Notes: generated by a model from the sequence alone, not told the origin. Shown: positions 44,914-53,540, counted from the stretch's first letter. The stretch is 64,000 nt of DNA from Modicisalibacter muralis (GCF_900102945.1 NZ_FNGI01000004.1:235655-299654), one strand, 5' to 3'. Program-made: numbers and translations.

Positions 44914-45441
44914 CTAGGGAGCGATGCGAGATTGCAATCTGAATCTGGCGATTCGATTGATCTGTTCGATGGCGGTGCGTCGCTCTTCATCGAGTGAGTG
45001 GTTCAGGCGAGTCTCGAAGGCGGCCAGTATCTTGTAGCGATCGCTGCCCTTGACAGCCATCACGAAGGGAAAGCCGAAGCGGGCCTTATAGGCATCGTTA
45101 TAACGATGAAAGCGCTCGAGCTCTTCCTGGGAACATTGATCGAGCCCGGCGCCGGCCTGCTCCCGGGTTGAGTCGGCGGTCAGCTCGCCAGAGGCGGCGG
45201 CTTTTCCAGCCAGGTCCGGGTGGGCGCGGATCACTTCGAGCTGACGCTCTGCCGAGGCAGCGGCGAGTATCTCGCTCATGGTGTCGGCGAGACCGTCGGG
45301 CGTGTCCTGGGCAGGGCCGAGGCCGGTGTCCCAGCTCAGTTCGGCGACCCACGGCGAATGTTCATAGATATCGCCATAGCGGCTGACGAAGTCGTCGCGG
45401 TCGAGCGTGCTGGGTCGAGGGTCGAGCGTGGTTGCGGGCAT
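44914..45441 (-). CDS. uraD: 2-oxo-4-hydroxy-4-carboxy-5-ureidoimidazoline (OHCU) decarboxylase
   Basis: 175 residues with the catalytic HPDLAGKAA (H74) and ADSTREQAGAGLD motifs, the KARFGFPFVMAVKG segment and a C-terminal RLNHSLDEERRTAIEQINRIARFRL. It decarboxylates OHCU stereospecifically to S-allantoin, step three of urate breakdown. It diverges from uraH across a region with a TGTATACA operator and probably leads a small operon with the iclR gene. Confidence 0.95.
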   Translation of the reverse strand: MPATTLDPRPSTLDRDDFVSRYGDIYEHSPWVAELSWDTGLGPAQDTPDGLADTMSEILAAASAERQLEVIRAHPDLAGKAAASGELTADSTREQAGAGLDQCSQEELERFHRYNDAYKARFGFPFVMAVKGSDRYKILAAFETRLNHSLDEERRTAIEQINRIARFRLQSRIAP

Positions 45442-45517
45442 GGCGTCGTTTCTCCGGGTTGGTCAGAAGCGGTTTCAGTACGGTCTGCAGTCACGTGTAT
45501 GACAAGGTAGCACTAAA

Positions 45518-45527
45518 ATGTATACAA
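45518..45527. promoter_or_regulatory. TTGTATACAA-type operator between uraD and uraH
   Basis: ATGTATACAA matches the perfect palindrome seen at 50970-50979 at nine of ten positions. It lies in the AT-rich divergent promoter, about 77 bp before uraD and 117 bp before uraH. Confidence 0.6.
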
Positions 45528-45643
45528 AAAAATTTTGAATTGTACTTCATTTAGCGCTAAAACTGTCTCCATAGCCTGGCGGTTCGTGGCGAGCCACGAC
45601 CAGACAATCGCTAGCCGAACAAATCGATCGAGGAGCACGACCT

Positions 45644-45997
45644 ATGGGACGCCTGACGACTCACGTACTCGATACCAGCCGGGGCCGCCCGGGCAGCGAA
45701 CTGCGTATCGAAATATTCCGCCTGGATGGCGAAGCCCGCACCCGCCTGGGCGAAGTGACCACCAATGACGATGGCCGCTGCGATGCGCCGATCCTCGAGG
45801 GTGAGGCGTTTACGACCGGTGAGTATGAACTGTTGTTCCATGCCGGCGAGTATCTCGACAGACAGGACGCGCCAAGCGACAGGCCGCGATTCCTCGATCG
45901 CATTCCACTGCGCTTCGGTGTCGCCGATGCCGACCAGCATTATCACGTACCGCTGCTGCTGTCGGCATTCGCGTATTCCACGTATCGCGGTAGCTGA
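45644..45997 (+). CDS. uraH: 5-hydroxyisourate hydrolase (transthyretin-like)
   Basis: The 117-residue protein starts [16 protein letters not shown] and ends YRGS, the N- and C-terminal signatures of HIU hydrolases (catalytic His7, the RIPLRF segment and the YRGS tail). No signal peptide is present, so it is cytoplasmic. It hydrolyses the product of urate oxidation to OHCU. GAGGAG precedes the ATG. puuD follows 52 bp later. Confidence 0.96.
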   Translation: MGRLTTHVLDTSRGRPGSELRIEIFRLDGEARTRLGEVTTNDDGRCDAPILEGEAFTTGEYELLFHAGEYLDRQDAPSDRPRFLDRIPLRFGVADADQHYHVPLLLSAFAYSTYRGS

Positions 45998-46049
45998 GAC
46001 TGCCTCGACCCTCTCAGACGACAATAACCGCACAAGACGAGACTAGCTT

Positions 46050-47270
46050 ATGCAAGCGTATCTACTGGATTTTGCCAACATGCTGCTGCGATGGCTGCAT
46101 GTCATCGCCGCCATTGCCTGGATTGGCGAGTCGATCTATTTCGTCATGCTCGACAATGGATTGCGTGCGCCCAAGGCGGCCGAAGACAAGGAAAAAGGCG
46201 TATTCGGCGAAATGTGGGCCGTTCATGGCGGTGGTTTTTACCATAACCAGAAGTACACCAGCGCCCCGGCGAAACTCCCTGGTGACCTGCACTGGTCGTT
46301 CTGGAAGGCTTATACCACCTGGCTATCGGGTTTCGGCCTGTTCATCATGCTGTACATGGCCAACCCGAGCTTTTACCTGATCGACACATCCAGCGATTGG
46401 GCATGGGCCGCCAACATGACCGGCTGGCAGGCCAATATCGTTGCGCTGCTGTTTTTGTTGGCGGGTTGGGTCGTCTATAACGAACTGTGCAAGCGTATCA
46501 GCCCCAACATGGAACGCGATGGCATCCTGAGTATCGCGGTTGCGGTGATGATGGTGATCGTCGCTTACCTGAGCACGCAGATCTTCGCCGGTCGCGCGGC
46601 ATTCCTGCTGACCGGCGCGGTCATGGCAACCGCCATGTCGGCCAACGTATTCTTCTGGATCATTCCGGGTCAGCGTCGCATGGTCAAGGCCATGAAAGCG
46701 GGCGAAACCCCCGACCCCATCGACGGCAAGCGTGGCAAGCAGCGCTCCGTGCACAACACTTATTTCACTCTGCCCGTCGTGTTGCTGATGCTGAGCAACC
46801 ATTACTCGTTCCTGTTTTCCCACCCTATGTCGTGGCTCATCATGGCGTTGTTCATCTTTGCCGGTGCGCTGATCCGCCAGTTCTTCGTGGTGATGCATAC
46901 CGGCAAGATTCAGGTGGGTTATCCCATCGCCGGGGTGGCGCTGATCCTCCTCAACGTCTGGATCGCGGTGCCGAGTGGTGAGCCGGCCGCCACCGCGCAA
47001 GCCAGCGAGCAAGTCGCCTTCAGCGAGGTCGAGCAGGTGGTCGTCGAGCGCTGCGCCGGCTGCCATGCCGCCGAGCCGAGCTTCGGTGGGTTCGCCAGCG
47101 CGCCGGCCGGGGTGCGCCTGGATAGCGCCGAGCTGATTCGTCAGCATATCGCCGACATTGGGCGGGTGTCGGTGCAGTCGCAATACATGCCGCTGGGCAA
47201 CGTCACCCAGATGACCGAGGAGGAGCGCGCGCTGATCGGTAGCTGGATCGCCCAACAGTCTGCCAAGTAA
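46050..47270 (+). CDS. puuD: Membrane urate oxidase with C-terminal cytochrome c domain
   Basis: 406 residues: about eight membrane helices starting MLLRWLHVIAAIAWIGES, then a C-terminal cytochrome c with CAGCH at 335-339 and a possible axial Met in YMPLGNV. This is the PuuD architecture, which oxidises urate to 5-hydroxyisourate and passes electrons to the respiratory chain rather than to oxygen directly. Context with uraH and uraD supports this strongly. The heme domain is expected on the periplasmic side. No soluble uricase or FAD-type HpxO is seen. Confidence 0.93.
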   Translation: MQAYLLDFANMLLRWLHVIAAIAWIGESIYFVMLDNGLRAPKAAEDKEKGVFGEMWAVHGGGFYHNQKYTSAPAKLPGDLHWSFWKAYTTWLSGFGLFIMLYMANPSFYLIDTSSDWAWAANMTGWQANIVALLFLLAGWVVYNELCKRISPNMERDGILSIAVAVMMVIVAYLSTQIFAGRAAFLLTGAVMATAMSANVFFWIIPGQRRMVKAMKAGETPDPIDGKRGKQRSVHNTYFTLPVVLLMLSNHYSFLFSHPMSWLIMALFIFAGALIRQFFVVMHTGKIQVGYPIAGVALILLNVWIAVPSGEPAATAQASEQVAFSEVEQVVVERCAGCHAAEPSFGGFASAPAGVRLDSAELIRQHIADIGRVSVQSQYMPLGNVTQMTEEERALIGSWIAQQSAK

Positions 47271-47367
47271 GCATCGCATAAGCGCCGCCATCGACGCCGG
47301 CCCACCTCGCGAAACGATAGGGGTGGGCCGGTGTCATCGCGTGGGCAGTCGTCGCTTGCCGGCTTAA

Positions 47368-47377
47368 ACGTATACAA
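47368..47377. promoter_or_regulatory. TTGTATACAA-type operator before the GntR gene
   Basis: ACGTATACAA keeps the GTATACAA core and matches eight of ten positions. It is about 40 bp upstream of the gntR start, a good position for autoregulation. Confidence 0.55.
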
Positions 47378-47417
47378 TGAAGCCCAACGACGCTTTCCGT
47401 TGTGAGGATCACCCAGC

Positions 47418-48167
47418 ATGACCGAGCATCAACAATTGCCCGACAGTGCGGTAACCGATAGCGAGCCGGCCAAGCCCCGACGCGGCAAGAATGGCGATGG
47501 CGCCGAGCGCCACGATGCCATCTACCGCACCATCAGCGATGCCATCATAGAGCACCGCCTGCGTCCCGGTGCGCGGCTACGCGAAGACGCCCTGGCCGAA
47601 GTGTTCGGCGTCAGCCGTACCGGCATCCGCAAGATTCTCCAGCGCCTGGCGCTCGAGCACCTGGTCACCCTCACCCCTCGGCGCGGCGCCAGCGTGACTC
47701 GCCCCAGCGCCGAGGAAGCCCGCGACGTATTCGCCGCCCGGCAACTGGTGGAATGCGGGGTGATGGATTCGGTGGCGCGAAGCATGACTGCGGCCGACGT
47801 GAGCGAGCTGCGCGATATCGCCCTGCGCGAGCGCACCGCCCTGCGCGCCGGCGAGCAGAGTACCGCGATCAAGCTGTCGGCCGAGTTCCATGTGCGCCTG
47901 GCGCAGCTTTCGGGCAATGCCACGCTGGCCGAGTTCATCGGCCGGCTGTGCTCGCGTTCCTCGCTGATCCTGGCGGTCTACGGCAATCCCGGCAATCTGG
48001 GCTGCGAATCGCACGATCACGACGAGTTGATCGACTGTCTCGAGGCCGGCAAGGGCGAGCGTGCCTCGGCCTTCATGGGGCGTCACCTCAAGGCCATCGA
48101 GGCCTCGCTGTCGATCGACGTGGAAGAGGAAGAGACCCCGGACCTGCATCGGATCTTTTCACTCTAG
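47418..48167 (+). CDS. GntR-family (FCD subfamily) regulator of the purine-ureide cluster
   Basis: 249 residues: a polar tail, a GntR winged helix at about 35-100 (DAIIEHRLRPGARLREDALAEVFGVSRTGIRKILQRL) and a helical FCD effector domain (FAARQLVECGVMD, KLSAEFHVRLAQLSGN, HDELIDCLEAG). Histidines in the FCD part suggest a metal site, as in relatives. Klebsiella HpxS, a GntR protein beside allantoin racemase and allantoinase genes, is the closest functional analogue I know. I infer that it binds the TTGTATACAA sites, one of which lies in its own promoter. Confidence 0.87.
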   Translation: MTEHQQLPDSAVTDSEPAKPRRGKNGDGAERHDAIYRTISDAIIEHRLRPGARLREDALAEVFGVSRTGIRKILQRLALEHLVTLTPRRGASVTRPSAEEARDVFAARQLVECGVMDSVARSMTAADVSELRDIALRERTALRAGEQSTAIKLSAEFHVRLAQLSGNATLAEFIGRLCSRSSLILAVYGNPGNLGCESHDHDELIDCLEAGKGERASAFMGRHLKAIEASLSIDVEEEETPDLHRIFSL

Positions 48168-48183
48168 CCCTTTGTCGGGCAGC

Positions 48184-48209
48184 AAAAAACGCCGGCCCTG
48201 GGCCGGCGT
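48184..48209 (-). terminator. Rho-independent terminator of the NCS1 permease gene
   Basis: ACGCCGGCC (48189-48197) pairs with GGCCGGCGT (48201-48209) over three bases, and on the minus strand the stem is followed by TTTTTT. It lies 20 bp past the permease stop and also separates it from gntR. Confidence 0.88.
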
Positions 48210-48229
48210 CGCTGTTCTGGGGCGTGCAT

Positions 48230-49591
48230 TCAGTCACAAAAGCGCTGGCAGGGCGTCCAGTGGCGCATCAGCAGGTAGTAGGTCAACCCCGCCGGAATCA
48301 GGCTGGCGTACCAGGACACGGCCGAGAAGAAGAGTGCCACGACGATGCCCACGGCGGTGGCAATGAGCGCCGCGTAGTTGACGCCACGGTAAGGGCCCTG
48401 TTCGTCATAGAACTTGGCGATATCCAGGGTGCGGCGGCGAATCAGGTAGTAGTCGACCGCGAGTATCGCGAAGATCGGGCCGAGGAACGCCGAGTAAGTC
48501 TGCACGAACAGTTGCAGGCCGGCGGCGGACTCGTCCTGAACAAGCTCCCAGGGAAAGGTGGCGAAGGCCAGCAGGCCGACGATTACCGTAGCGGTGCGAA
48601 ACTTCAGCTTGAACACGTCCATCAGCACGTAGGTCGGCGGCACCACGTTGTTGAGTACGTTGGTGGTGACCTGGGCGAAGGCGATGAACAGCAGCGTGGT
48701 CATCAGCAGTGGCGTGTTGTTCACCGCGCTGGCGAATACCTGGATGGGATCGGCCACCCCGGTCGCCTCGGAAACCATGTAGCCGATCAGGCCCATGAAC
48801 AGCGTGCAAGGCATGATCGACATGGCGTAAATGGTCGTCAACAGGCCGGGGCCGGTGCCGCGTTTGTGCTCGCGCGAGTAGTCACTGACGTTGAGTATCA
48901 TGGTGCTGTAGATACCCAGGAACAGCATGGTGGCGCCCCAGAACGGCAGCCCCCACGAGCCCTCCATGGTCAGCAGGTTGGCCGACAGTGCGTCGCCGTA
49001 TTGCTGCACGGTGCTGTAGAACATGTAGACCAGCGAGAGGAGGATGAAGCCGCTGCCGATGTTCTCCAGCCACTTGATGCCCTGAAAGCCCATCACCGAC
49101 AGGCCGATCTGCAGGAACTGGAAGGCGATGAAGAAGAACACCAGGTTGTCGAAGCCGAACAACGTGGCCGACACCATGTTCAATGCACCGGCGCCGATCC
49201 AGCTCTGGAAGCCGTACCAGACGATGGCGGGAACGGCGCGCACCAGCCCCGGCAACCGCGTGCCGGCAAAGCCGAACGCGCTACGCGCCTGGACCATGAA
49301 CGGGATGCCGTACTTGTAGCCGGCCGCGCCGTTGATGGCCAAGGCCACGCCGATGACGAAGCAGCCGATGGCGATGGCCAGCGTCGCCTGGATCAAATTG
49401 AGCGAGCCGACGACGCTCGAACCCATGGTGAAGGTGCCGATCGACACGCAACCGCCGAACCAGGCCAGTAGGTAGGAGAAACGCCCCATGATGCGGGTCT
49501 GCTGTGGCGCCAGCGACTCGTCGCCGGCGGATTTGGTCTGCGCGGCTTGGTCCGGCGAGACGCTCTGCGGGGGTATCGTTTGGTTTTGCAT
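48230..49591 (-). CDS. NCS1-family permease 1 (allantoin/hydantoin/purine type)
   Basis: 453 residues with about 12 membrane helices. The start IMGRFSYLLAWFGGCVSIGTFTMGSS, YGIPFMVQARSAFGFAGTRLPGLVRAVPAIVWYGFQSWIGAGALN and ILNVSDYSREHKRG are NCS1 signatures. Allantoin is the likely substrate because the racemase gene is directly upstream on the same strand (104-bp gap), but hydantoins or purines are possible. GAGG precedes the ATG. Confidence 0.87.
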   Translation of the reverse strand: MQNQTIPPQSVSPDQAAQTKSAGDESLAPQQTRIMGRFSYLLAWFGGCVSIGTFTMGSSVVGSLNLIQATLAIAIGCFVIGVALAINGAAGYKYGIPFMVQARSAFGFAGTRLPGLVRAVPAIVWYGFQSWIGAGALNMVSATLFGFDNLVFFFIAFQFLQIGLSVMGFQGIKWLENIGSGFILLSLVYMFYSTVQQYGDALSANLLTMEGSWGLPFWGATMLFLGIYSTMILNVSDYSREHKRGTGPGLLTTIYAMSIMPCTLFMGLIGYMVSEATGVADPIQVFASAVNNTPLLMTTLLFIAFAQVTTNVLNNVVPPTYVLMDVFKLKFRTATVIVGLLAFATFPWELVQDESAAGLQLFVQTYSAFLGPIFAILAVDYYLIRRRTLDIAKFYDEQGPYRGVNYAALIATAVGIVVALFFSAVSWYASLIPAGLTYYLLMRHWTPCQRFCD

Positions 49592-49695
49592 GGTAATTGA
49601 CCTCGCGGATTGTTGTTGTTCGGTCCATCTGAAAGGTGTCAGTGCTATCAGATGAGCCTTGTCCGTCGGCGTACCGGTCGCTGGCGAGTAACGCG

Positions 49696-50436
49696 TCAGG
49701 GTTCGAGATTCGAGAGATGCGCGAACTGGCCGGTGTAGGCCTTGGGCCGCGGGAAGGCCAGGTCGCCATGCTTGCTGGTGCCCAGGCCGAGCCCGACCAG
49801 TGCCTCGGCGAGCTTGACCGCCGCCGTGACGCCCTCGATCACCGGCAGGCCCACTGCGTCACTTATCTGCTCGGTGAGATCGGCCATGCCACCGCAACCG
49901 AGCACGATGGCGCCGATGTTGTCCTCGTCGCGTGCCCGGCGGCATTCGTCGATCAGCCGTGCTAGCGCGGTACTGCCGTCGTCCTCCAGGTCGAGCACCG
50001 GAATCTCGGCGGCGCGCACGCGGCGGCAGTGATGGGCGAAACCGTAGTTCTGCAACAGGTGCTCGGCGATGATGCCGGTGCGCCCCAGGGTGGTGACGAT
50101 CGAGAAACGGGTGCTGATCAGCGTGGCCATGTGGAAGGCCGCCTCGGCGATGCCGATCACCGGCGCACGGGTCAGTTCGCGAGCCGCCAGCAGGCCGGGG
50201 TCGCCGAAACAGGCGATGATGTAGGCGTCGGCCCGTTCGCGCTCGCCGCTGCGGATTTCCTCGGCCACGCCCACCGCGCTGATGGCTTCATCGAAGTGAC
50301 CCTCGATGGAAACCGGCCCGCTGGCGGGGTTGGTGGCGCTGATGCGCGTGCCCGGCGCGGCGATACGGCTGGCGGCCTCGCCGATCTTGTGCGTCATGCT
50401 GGCGGTGGTGTTGGGGTTGATCACGTGAATGTGCAT
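49696..50436 (-). CDS. hpxA: Allantoin racemase (Asp/Glu/hydantoin racemase family)
   Basis: The 246-residue protein has MHIHVINPNTTASM at the start and the two catalytic-cysteine regions YIIACFGDPGLLAARE and GAIVLGCGGMADL. The family racemises hydantoins; neighbours identify allantoin as substrate. UraD makes S-allantoin, and racemisation lets a stereospecific allantoinase use all of it. I chose the ATG at 50436; the frame further upstream is operator DNA. Two TTGTATACAA-type sites lie just upstream. Confidence 0.88.
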   Translation of the reverse strand: MHIHVINPNTTASMTHKIGEAASRIAAPGTRISATNPASGPVSIEGHFDEAISAVGVAEEIRSGERERADAYIIACFGDPGLLAARELTRAPVIGIAEAAFHMATLISTRFSIVTTLGRTGIIAEHLLQNYGFAHHCRRVRAAEIPVLDLEDDGSTALARLIDECRRARDEDNIGAIVLGCGGMADLTEQISDAVGLPVIEGVTAAVKLAEALVGLGLGTSKHGDLAFPRPKAYTGQFAHLSNLEP

Positions 50437-50467
50437 GGCGGTCACCCTGGCTAAGCGGTCTATGTTT

Positions 50468-50477
50468 TTGTACACAA
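50468..50477. promoter_or_regulatory. TTGTATACAA-type operator, racemase promoter site 1
   Basis: TTGTACACAA, nine of ten positions, about 32 bp before the hpxA start codon, where binding would block transcription or initiation. Confidence 0.6.
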
Positions 50478-50488
50478 AATAATTGGTG

Positions 50489-50498
50489 TTGGATACAA
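50489..50498. promoter_or_regulatory. TTGTATACAA-type operator, racemase promoter site 2
   Basis: TTGGATACAA, nine of ten positions; centre to centre it is 21 bp (two helical turns) from site 1, which suits cooperative dimers. Confidence 0.6.
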
Positions 50499-50690
50499 AG
50501 CTAGTGTAAGGCGTCGACGAGCGCAAGTCATGGCAAAGAAAGTTTGAGATTTTATTTTTAATCTTTTTATAACAATAAGATACTGTTGTTTTGTCTTGGT
50601 CGTTCGCGCTTGGAAGAGATGGGTATGACCTTCACATGCTGTCTCTTTCGCCATGAAACGTTATGGACTGCGTACATAAAATTTTATTTA

Positions 50691-50700
50691 TTGTATACAG
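50691..50700. promoter_or_regulatory. TTGTATACAA-type operator, mid-region
   Basis: TTGTATACAG, nine of ten positions, in the centre of the divergent control region, about 255 bp from hpxA and 353 bp from the NCS1 permease 2 start. Confidence 0.6.
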
Positions 50701-50855
50701 CTTGATTGCACATAGACCATGAGATTTCCGTGCCGGGGCCTGCTATATGGTGACGTAAGGTGTGCCAGGCTCAGTCCGCAATGCCTGAGCGGCGGCGGCT
50801 CGTGCGGGCGAAAAGGAGGCGCTTGCAAGGAAGTGGGATACAGACTATATTTTTA

Positions 50856-50865
50856 CTGTATACAA
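50856..50865. promoter_or_regulatory. TTGTATACAA-type operator, upstream of NCS1 permease 2
   Basis: CTGTATACAA, nine of ten positions, within a T-rich segment. A weaker TGGGATACAG lies about 20 bp before it (50834-50843). Confidence 0.6.
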
Positions 50866-50969
50866 TAACTGTTCTTCATTTTTTGTGGCCAAAAAATATC
50901 GAGGTTAATTTTTAAAAAACAGTCGCTTGAGATTTTTCCAAGAATCTATCGCACAAATATTTTGATTTT

Positions 50970-50979
50970 TTGTATACAA
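50970..50979. promoter_or_regulatory. Perfect TTGTATACAA operator before NCS1 permease 2
   Basis: The only fully palindromic TTGTATACAA copy, about 75 bp before the permease ATG. It is the best reference sequence for the motif. Confidence 0.65.
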
Positions 50980-51052
50980 GAAGCCAGTCTCATAACAGGA
51001 CGGGGTGCATCGTCGTGCCCTGGCTGATGACAACGACAATGACGAGGCTGAC

Positions 51053-52420
51053 ATGCAACACCACGAGCTCAACAATCCCGAGCTGATGCCGACCCGGTCG
51101 GAGGATCGGGACATCAATATCTGGGACTTCACCATGCTGTGGGCCGGCATGACCATCAACATGGGCGCTTTCACCATGGGCGCGCAGCTCTATCCGGGGC
51201 TCTCGCCGCTGATGATCCTCGGCGCCATCCTGGTGGCCTACATGATCGTCACCAGCATTCTGGTGCTGACCGGCGATATCGGCATTCGCTACGGCATGCC
51301 CTTCGCGGTCTACATTCGTAGTTGCTTCGGCTATCAGGGCGCCAAGATTCCCGCCGTGCTGCGCGCGATTCCGGCCTGCTTCTGGTTCGGCTTCCAGACC
51401 TGGGTGGCGGCGGTGGCCATCGGCAAGCTGCTGGAGCTGTGGTTCGGCTACACCAACACCACGCTTCTGATCCTGGTTTTCGCCGCGCTGCAGGTCATCA
51501 ACGCCATCTATGGCATGAAGGCCATGGCCAAGTTCGACTGGGTGGCGATTCCGGCGCTGACGGTACTGATCGGCGCGGTCACGCTGTGGCTGCTGGGCGA
51601 CAACGACGCCACGCTGTTCGATGTCTTCAGCGCGCCCGCGACCGGCGACGGTTCGTTCTGGTTCGCGGTGATGGGCATTGCCGGTATCTGGATCACCATG
51701 GGCCTGAACAGTCCCGATCTGACCCGCAAGCTGGAGCGCTCGCGCGATCACGCCAGCACGAACTTCTTCGTGCGCAACCGCAAGCCGTTCATGGCCCAGC
51801 TCGGCGGGTTGATCGTGATTGGCACGGGTATCCTGCTGGTTGGCATGATCGGCGGCATCCTCACCGGCACCTGGGACCCGATCGCCATCGTCACCGATTC
51901 GATCAGCCACCCGGTGGTGCTGATCCTGAGCATGCTGACCATCGCCTTCGCCCAGTGGTCGACCAATACCGCGGCCAACCTGATGCCGTCGGCGTACGTT
52001 TTAATGAACGTCTTCCCGCGGCTGTCGTTCGGCTGGGGCGTGGCGATCTCCGGGGCACTCGGTTTGTTGATGATGCCTTGGCTGTTCGCCGACAGCCTGC
52101 TGTGGTTCACCGTGATCACCTCGGCGCTGCTGGGCCCGGTGGCCGGGATCATGATCGCCGACTACTACCTGTTGCGCCGTGGCAAGCTCGACCCCGAGCA
52201 GTTCTACGATCCCAAGGGGCCGTTCGTCTATCAGCGCAACTTCAATCTGCGCGGCTTCGCGGTGTTCGGCCTGTCGTTCGTGGCCAGTGTAGCCTTCGTC
52301 GAGCTGGCCTTCTTCGTCGGCTTGGCGGTCAGCGTGATCGGCTATACGGTGGCGATGCGCGGCGAGGTCGGCCGGCAGCAGCAGAGCATGACGGCCCTGA
52401 AAGAGGCGCCGCAGGGCTGA
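51053..52420 (+). CDS. NCS1-family permease 2 (allantoin/purine type)
   Basis: 455 residues, about 12 membrane helices: INIWDFTMLWAGMTINMGAFTMGAQL at the start, YGMPFAVYIRSCFGYQGAKIPAVLRAIPACFWFGFQTWVAA and ITMGLNSPDLTRKLERSRDH. It is clearly related to but distinct from NCS1 permease 1. The ATG at 51053 has GAGG five bases upstream. The allantoinase gene follows after 94 bp, so allantoin uptake is plausible; uracil, uridine or hydantoin transport cannot be excluded. Confidence 0.87.
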   Translation: MQHHELNNPELMPTRSEDRDINIWDFTMLWAGMTINMGAFTMGAQLYPGLSPLMILGAILVAYMIVTSILVLTGDIGIRYGMPFAVYIRSCFGYQGAKIPAVLRAIPACFWFGFQTWVAAVAIGKLLELWFGYTNTTLLILVFAALQVINAIYGMKAMAKFDWVAIPALTVLIGAVTLWLLGDNDATLFDVFSAPATGDGSFWFAVMGIAGIWITMGLNSPDLTRKLERSRDHASTNFFVRNRKPFMAQLGGLIVIGTGILLVGMIGGILTGTWDPIAIVTDSISHPVVLILSMLTIAFAQWSTNTAANLMPSAYVLMNVFPRLSFGWGVAISGALGLLMMPWLFADSLLWFTVITSALLGPVAGIMIADYYLLRRGKLDPEQFYDPKGPFVYQRNFNLRGFAVFGLSFVASVAFVELAFFVGLAVSVIGYTVAMRGEVGRQQQSMTALKEAPQG

Positions 52421-52514
52421 GCGCGGATGCCGCGAACGGCATAAGCTTGTTAACGCGGCGGCGGGCGCTGGCCGACCGCCGCCACCCGACAGAATAAAGA
52501 GGAAGGAGTACGCC

Positions 52515-53453
52515 ATGACCACGACCCGAGACGCTGATTACCCACGCGACCTGATCGGCTACGGCCGCACGCCGCCGCAGGCCAACTGGCCGGGCAAGGC
52601 GCGCATCGCGGTGCAGTTCGTGCTCAACTACGAAGAGGGTGGCGAGAACTGCGTGCTGCATGGCGACAGCCATTCCGAGCGGTTTCTCTCCGAGATCGTC
52701 GGCGCCGAGGCTTACCCCGAGCGCCACCTGAGCATGGAGTCGATCTACGAGTACGGCTCGCGGGCCGGGGTATGGCGTGTGCTCAACGAATTCGAACGGC
52801 GTGGCCTGCCGTTGACGGTATTCGGCGTGGCCATGGCGTTGGAGCGCAACCCCGAGGTCGCCCACGCCTTCAAGGATCTGGGCCACGAGATCGCCTGCCA
52901 TGGCTGGCGCTGGCTGCATTATCAGGGGGTTTCCGAAAGCGTCGAGCGCGCCCACATGGAGCGCGCCATCGAGATATTCCAGTCGCTCTACGGCGAAAAG
53001 CCGCTGGGCTGGTACACCGGTCGCGACAGCCCCAACACGCGCCGGCTGGTGCTCGATCAGGGCCATTTCCTATACGATAGCGACTACTACGGCGACGATC
53101 TGCCGTTCTGGACCCGCGAGCCGGACAGCGAAGGCGAGCATCGTACCCATCTGGTGGTGCCCTATACGCTGGATACCAACGACATGCGCTTCGCCACGCC
53201 GCAGGGCTTCAATACCGGCGATCACTTCTTCACCTACCTGCGCGATGCCTTCGACGTGCTCTACGCCGAGGGTGAGGAAACGCCGAAGATGCTGTCGATC
53301 GGCCTGCATTGCCGCTTGATCGGGCGCCCCGGCCGCTTCCGTGGCCTGCAGCGTTTCCTCGATCACATCGAGGCCCACGACCGGGTGTGGGTCACGCGTC
53401 GCGTGGATATCGCCCGCCACTGGGCCGAGCAGCATCCGGCTTCAGCGGTCTGA
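52515..53453 (+). CDS. puuE: Allantoinase, PuuE (polysaccharide-deacetylase-fold) type
   Basis: 312 residues of the metal-independent or loosely metal-binding PuuE group: YPRDLIGYGRTPPQANWPG, NYEEGGENCVLHGD, LGHEIACHGWRWLHYQGV and HCRLIGRPGRFRGLQRFLDHI. It hydrolyses allantoin to allantoate. GAAGGAG precedes the ATG. It is transcribed with NCS1 permease 2. No dihydroorotase-type allantoinase (AllB) occurs in the window. Confidence 0.95.
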   Translation: MTTTRDADYPRDLIGYGRTPPQANWPGKARIAVQFVLNYEEGGENCVLHGDSHSERFLSEIVGAEAYPERHLSMESIYEYGSRAGVWRVLNEFERRGLPLTVFGVAMALERNPEVAHAFKDLGHEIACHGWRWLHYQGVSESVERAHMERAIEIFQSLYGEKPLGWYTGRDSPNTRRLVLDQGHFLYDSDYYGDDLPFWTREPDSEGEHRTHLVVPYTLDTNDMRFATPQGFNTGDHFFTYLRDAFDVLYAEGEETPKMLSIGLHCRLIGRPGRFRGLQRFLDHIEAHDRVWVTRRVDIARHWAEQHPASAV

Positions 53454-53493
53454 GGCGGCGACGTGCAGGTGTCTTGTCATCGACCTGGGCAGA

Positions 53494-53540
53494 GCGCCGC
53501 GCCCTGCCCCGGATATGGCATCGGGGGCGGGACGCGGCGC
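53494..53540. terminator. Long hairpin between convergent puuE and yfcC-like genes
   Basis: GCGCCGCG then CCTGCCCCG pairs with CGGGGGCGGG then CGCGGCGC with few mismatches over a loop of about 10 nt. It lies in the 129-bp gap between two convergent genes and probably ends both. Confidence 0.6.

Larger units (their letters stand above)
50437..51052. promoter_or_regulatory. 616-bp AT-rich divergent control region between hpxA and NCS1 permease 2
   Basis: No gene is visible. The stretch is far richer in A and T than its flanks (long T and A runs near 50540-50600 and 50850-50990). It holds five TTGTATACAA-like palindromes, listed separately, and a small hairpin GGCTCAG/CTGAGC near 50768-50790. 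It must carry the promoters of the racemase-permease operon on one side and the permease-allantoinase operon on the other. Confidence 0.7.

Noticed and set aside
47753..49471. A 572-codon open frame on the plus strand opposite NCS1 permease 1
   Set aside because: It is antisense to a well-supported permease, and its composition (very rich in R, H, Q, G, D) is the usual GC-rich shadow. Similar long antisense frames opposite yfcC (53463-55250), allE/allA (56333-57859), gcl (58368-59546) and the glycerate kinase (61840-63042) were dropped for the same reason.
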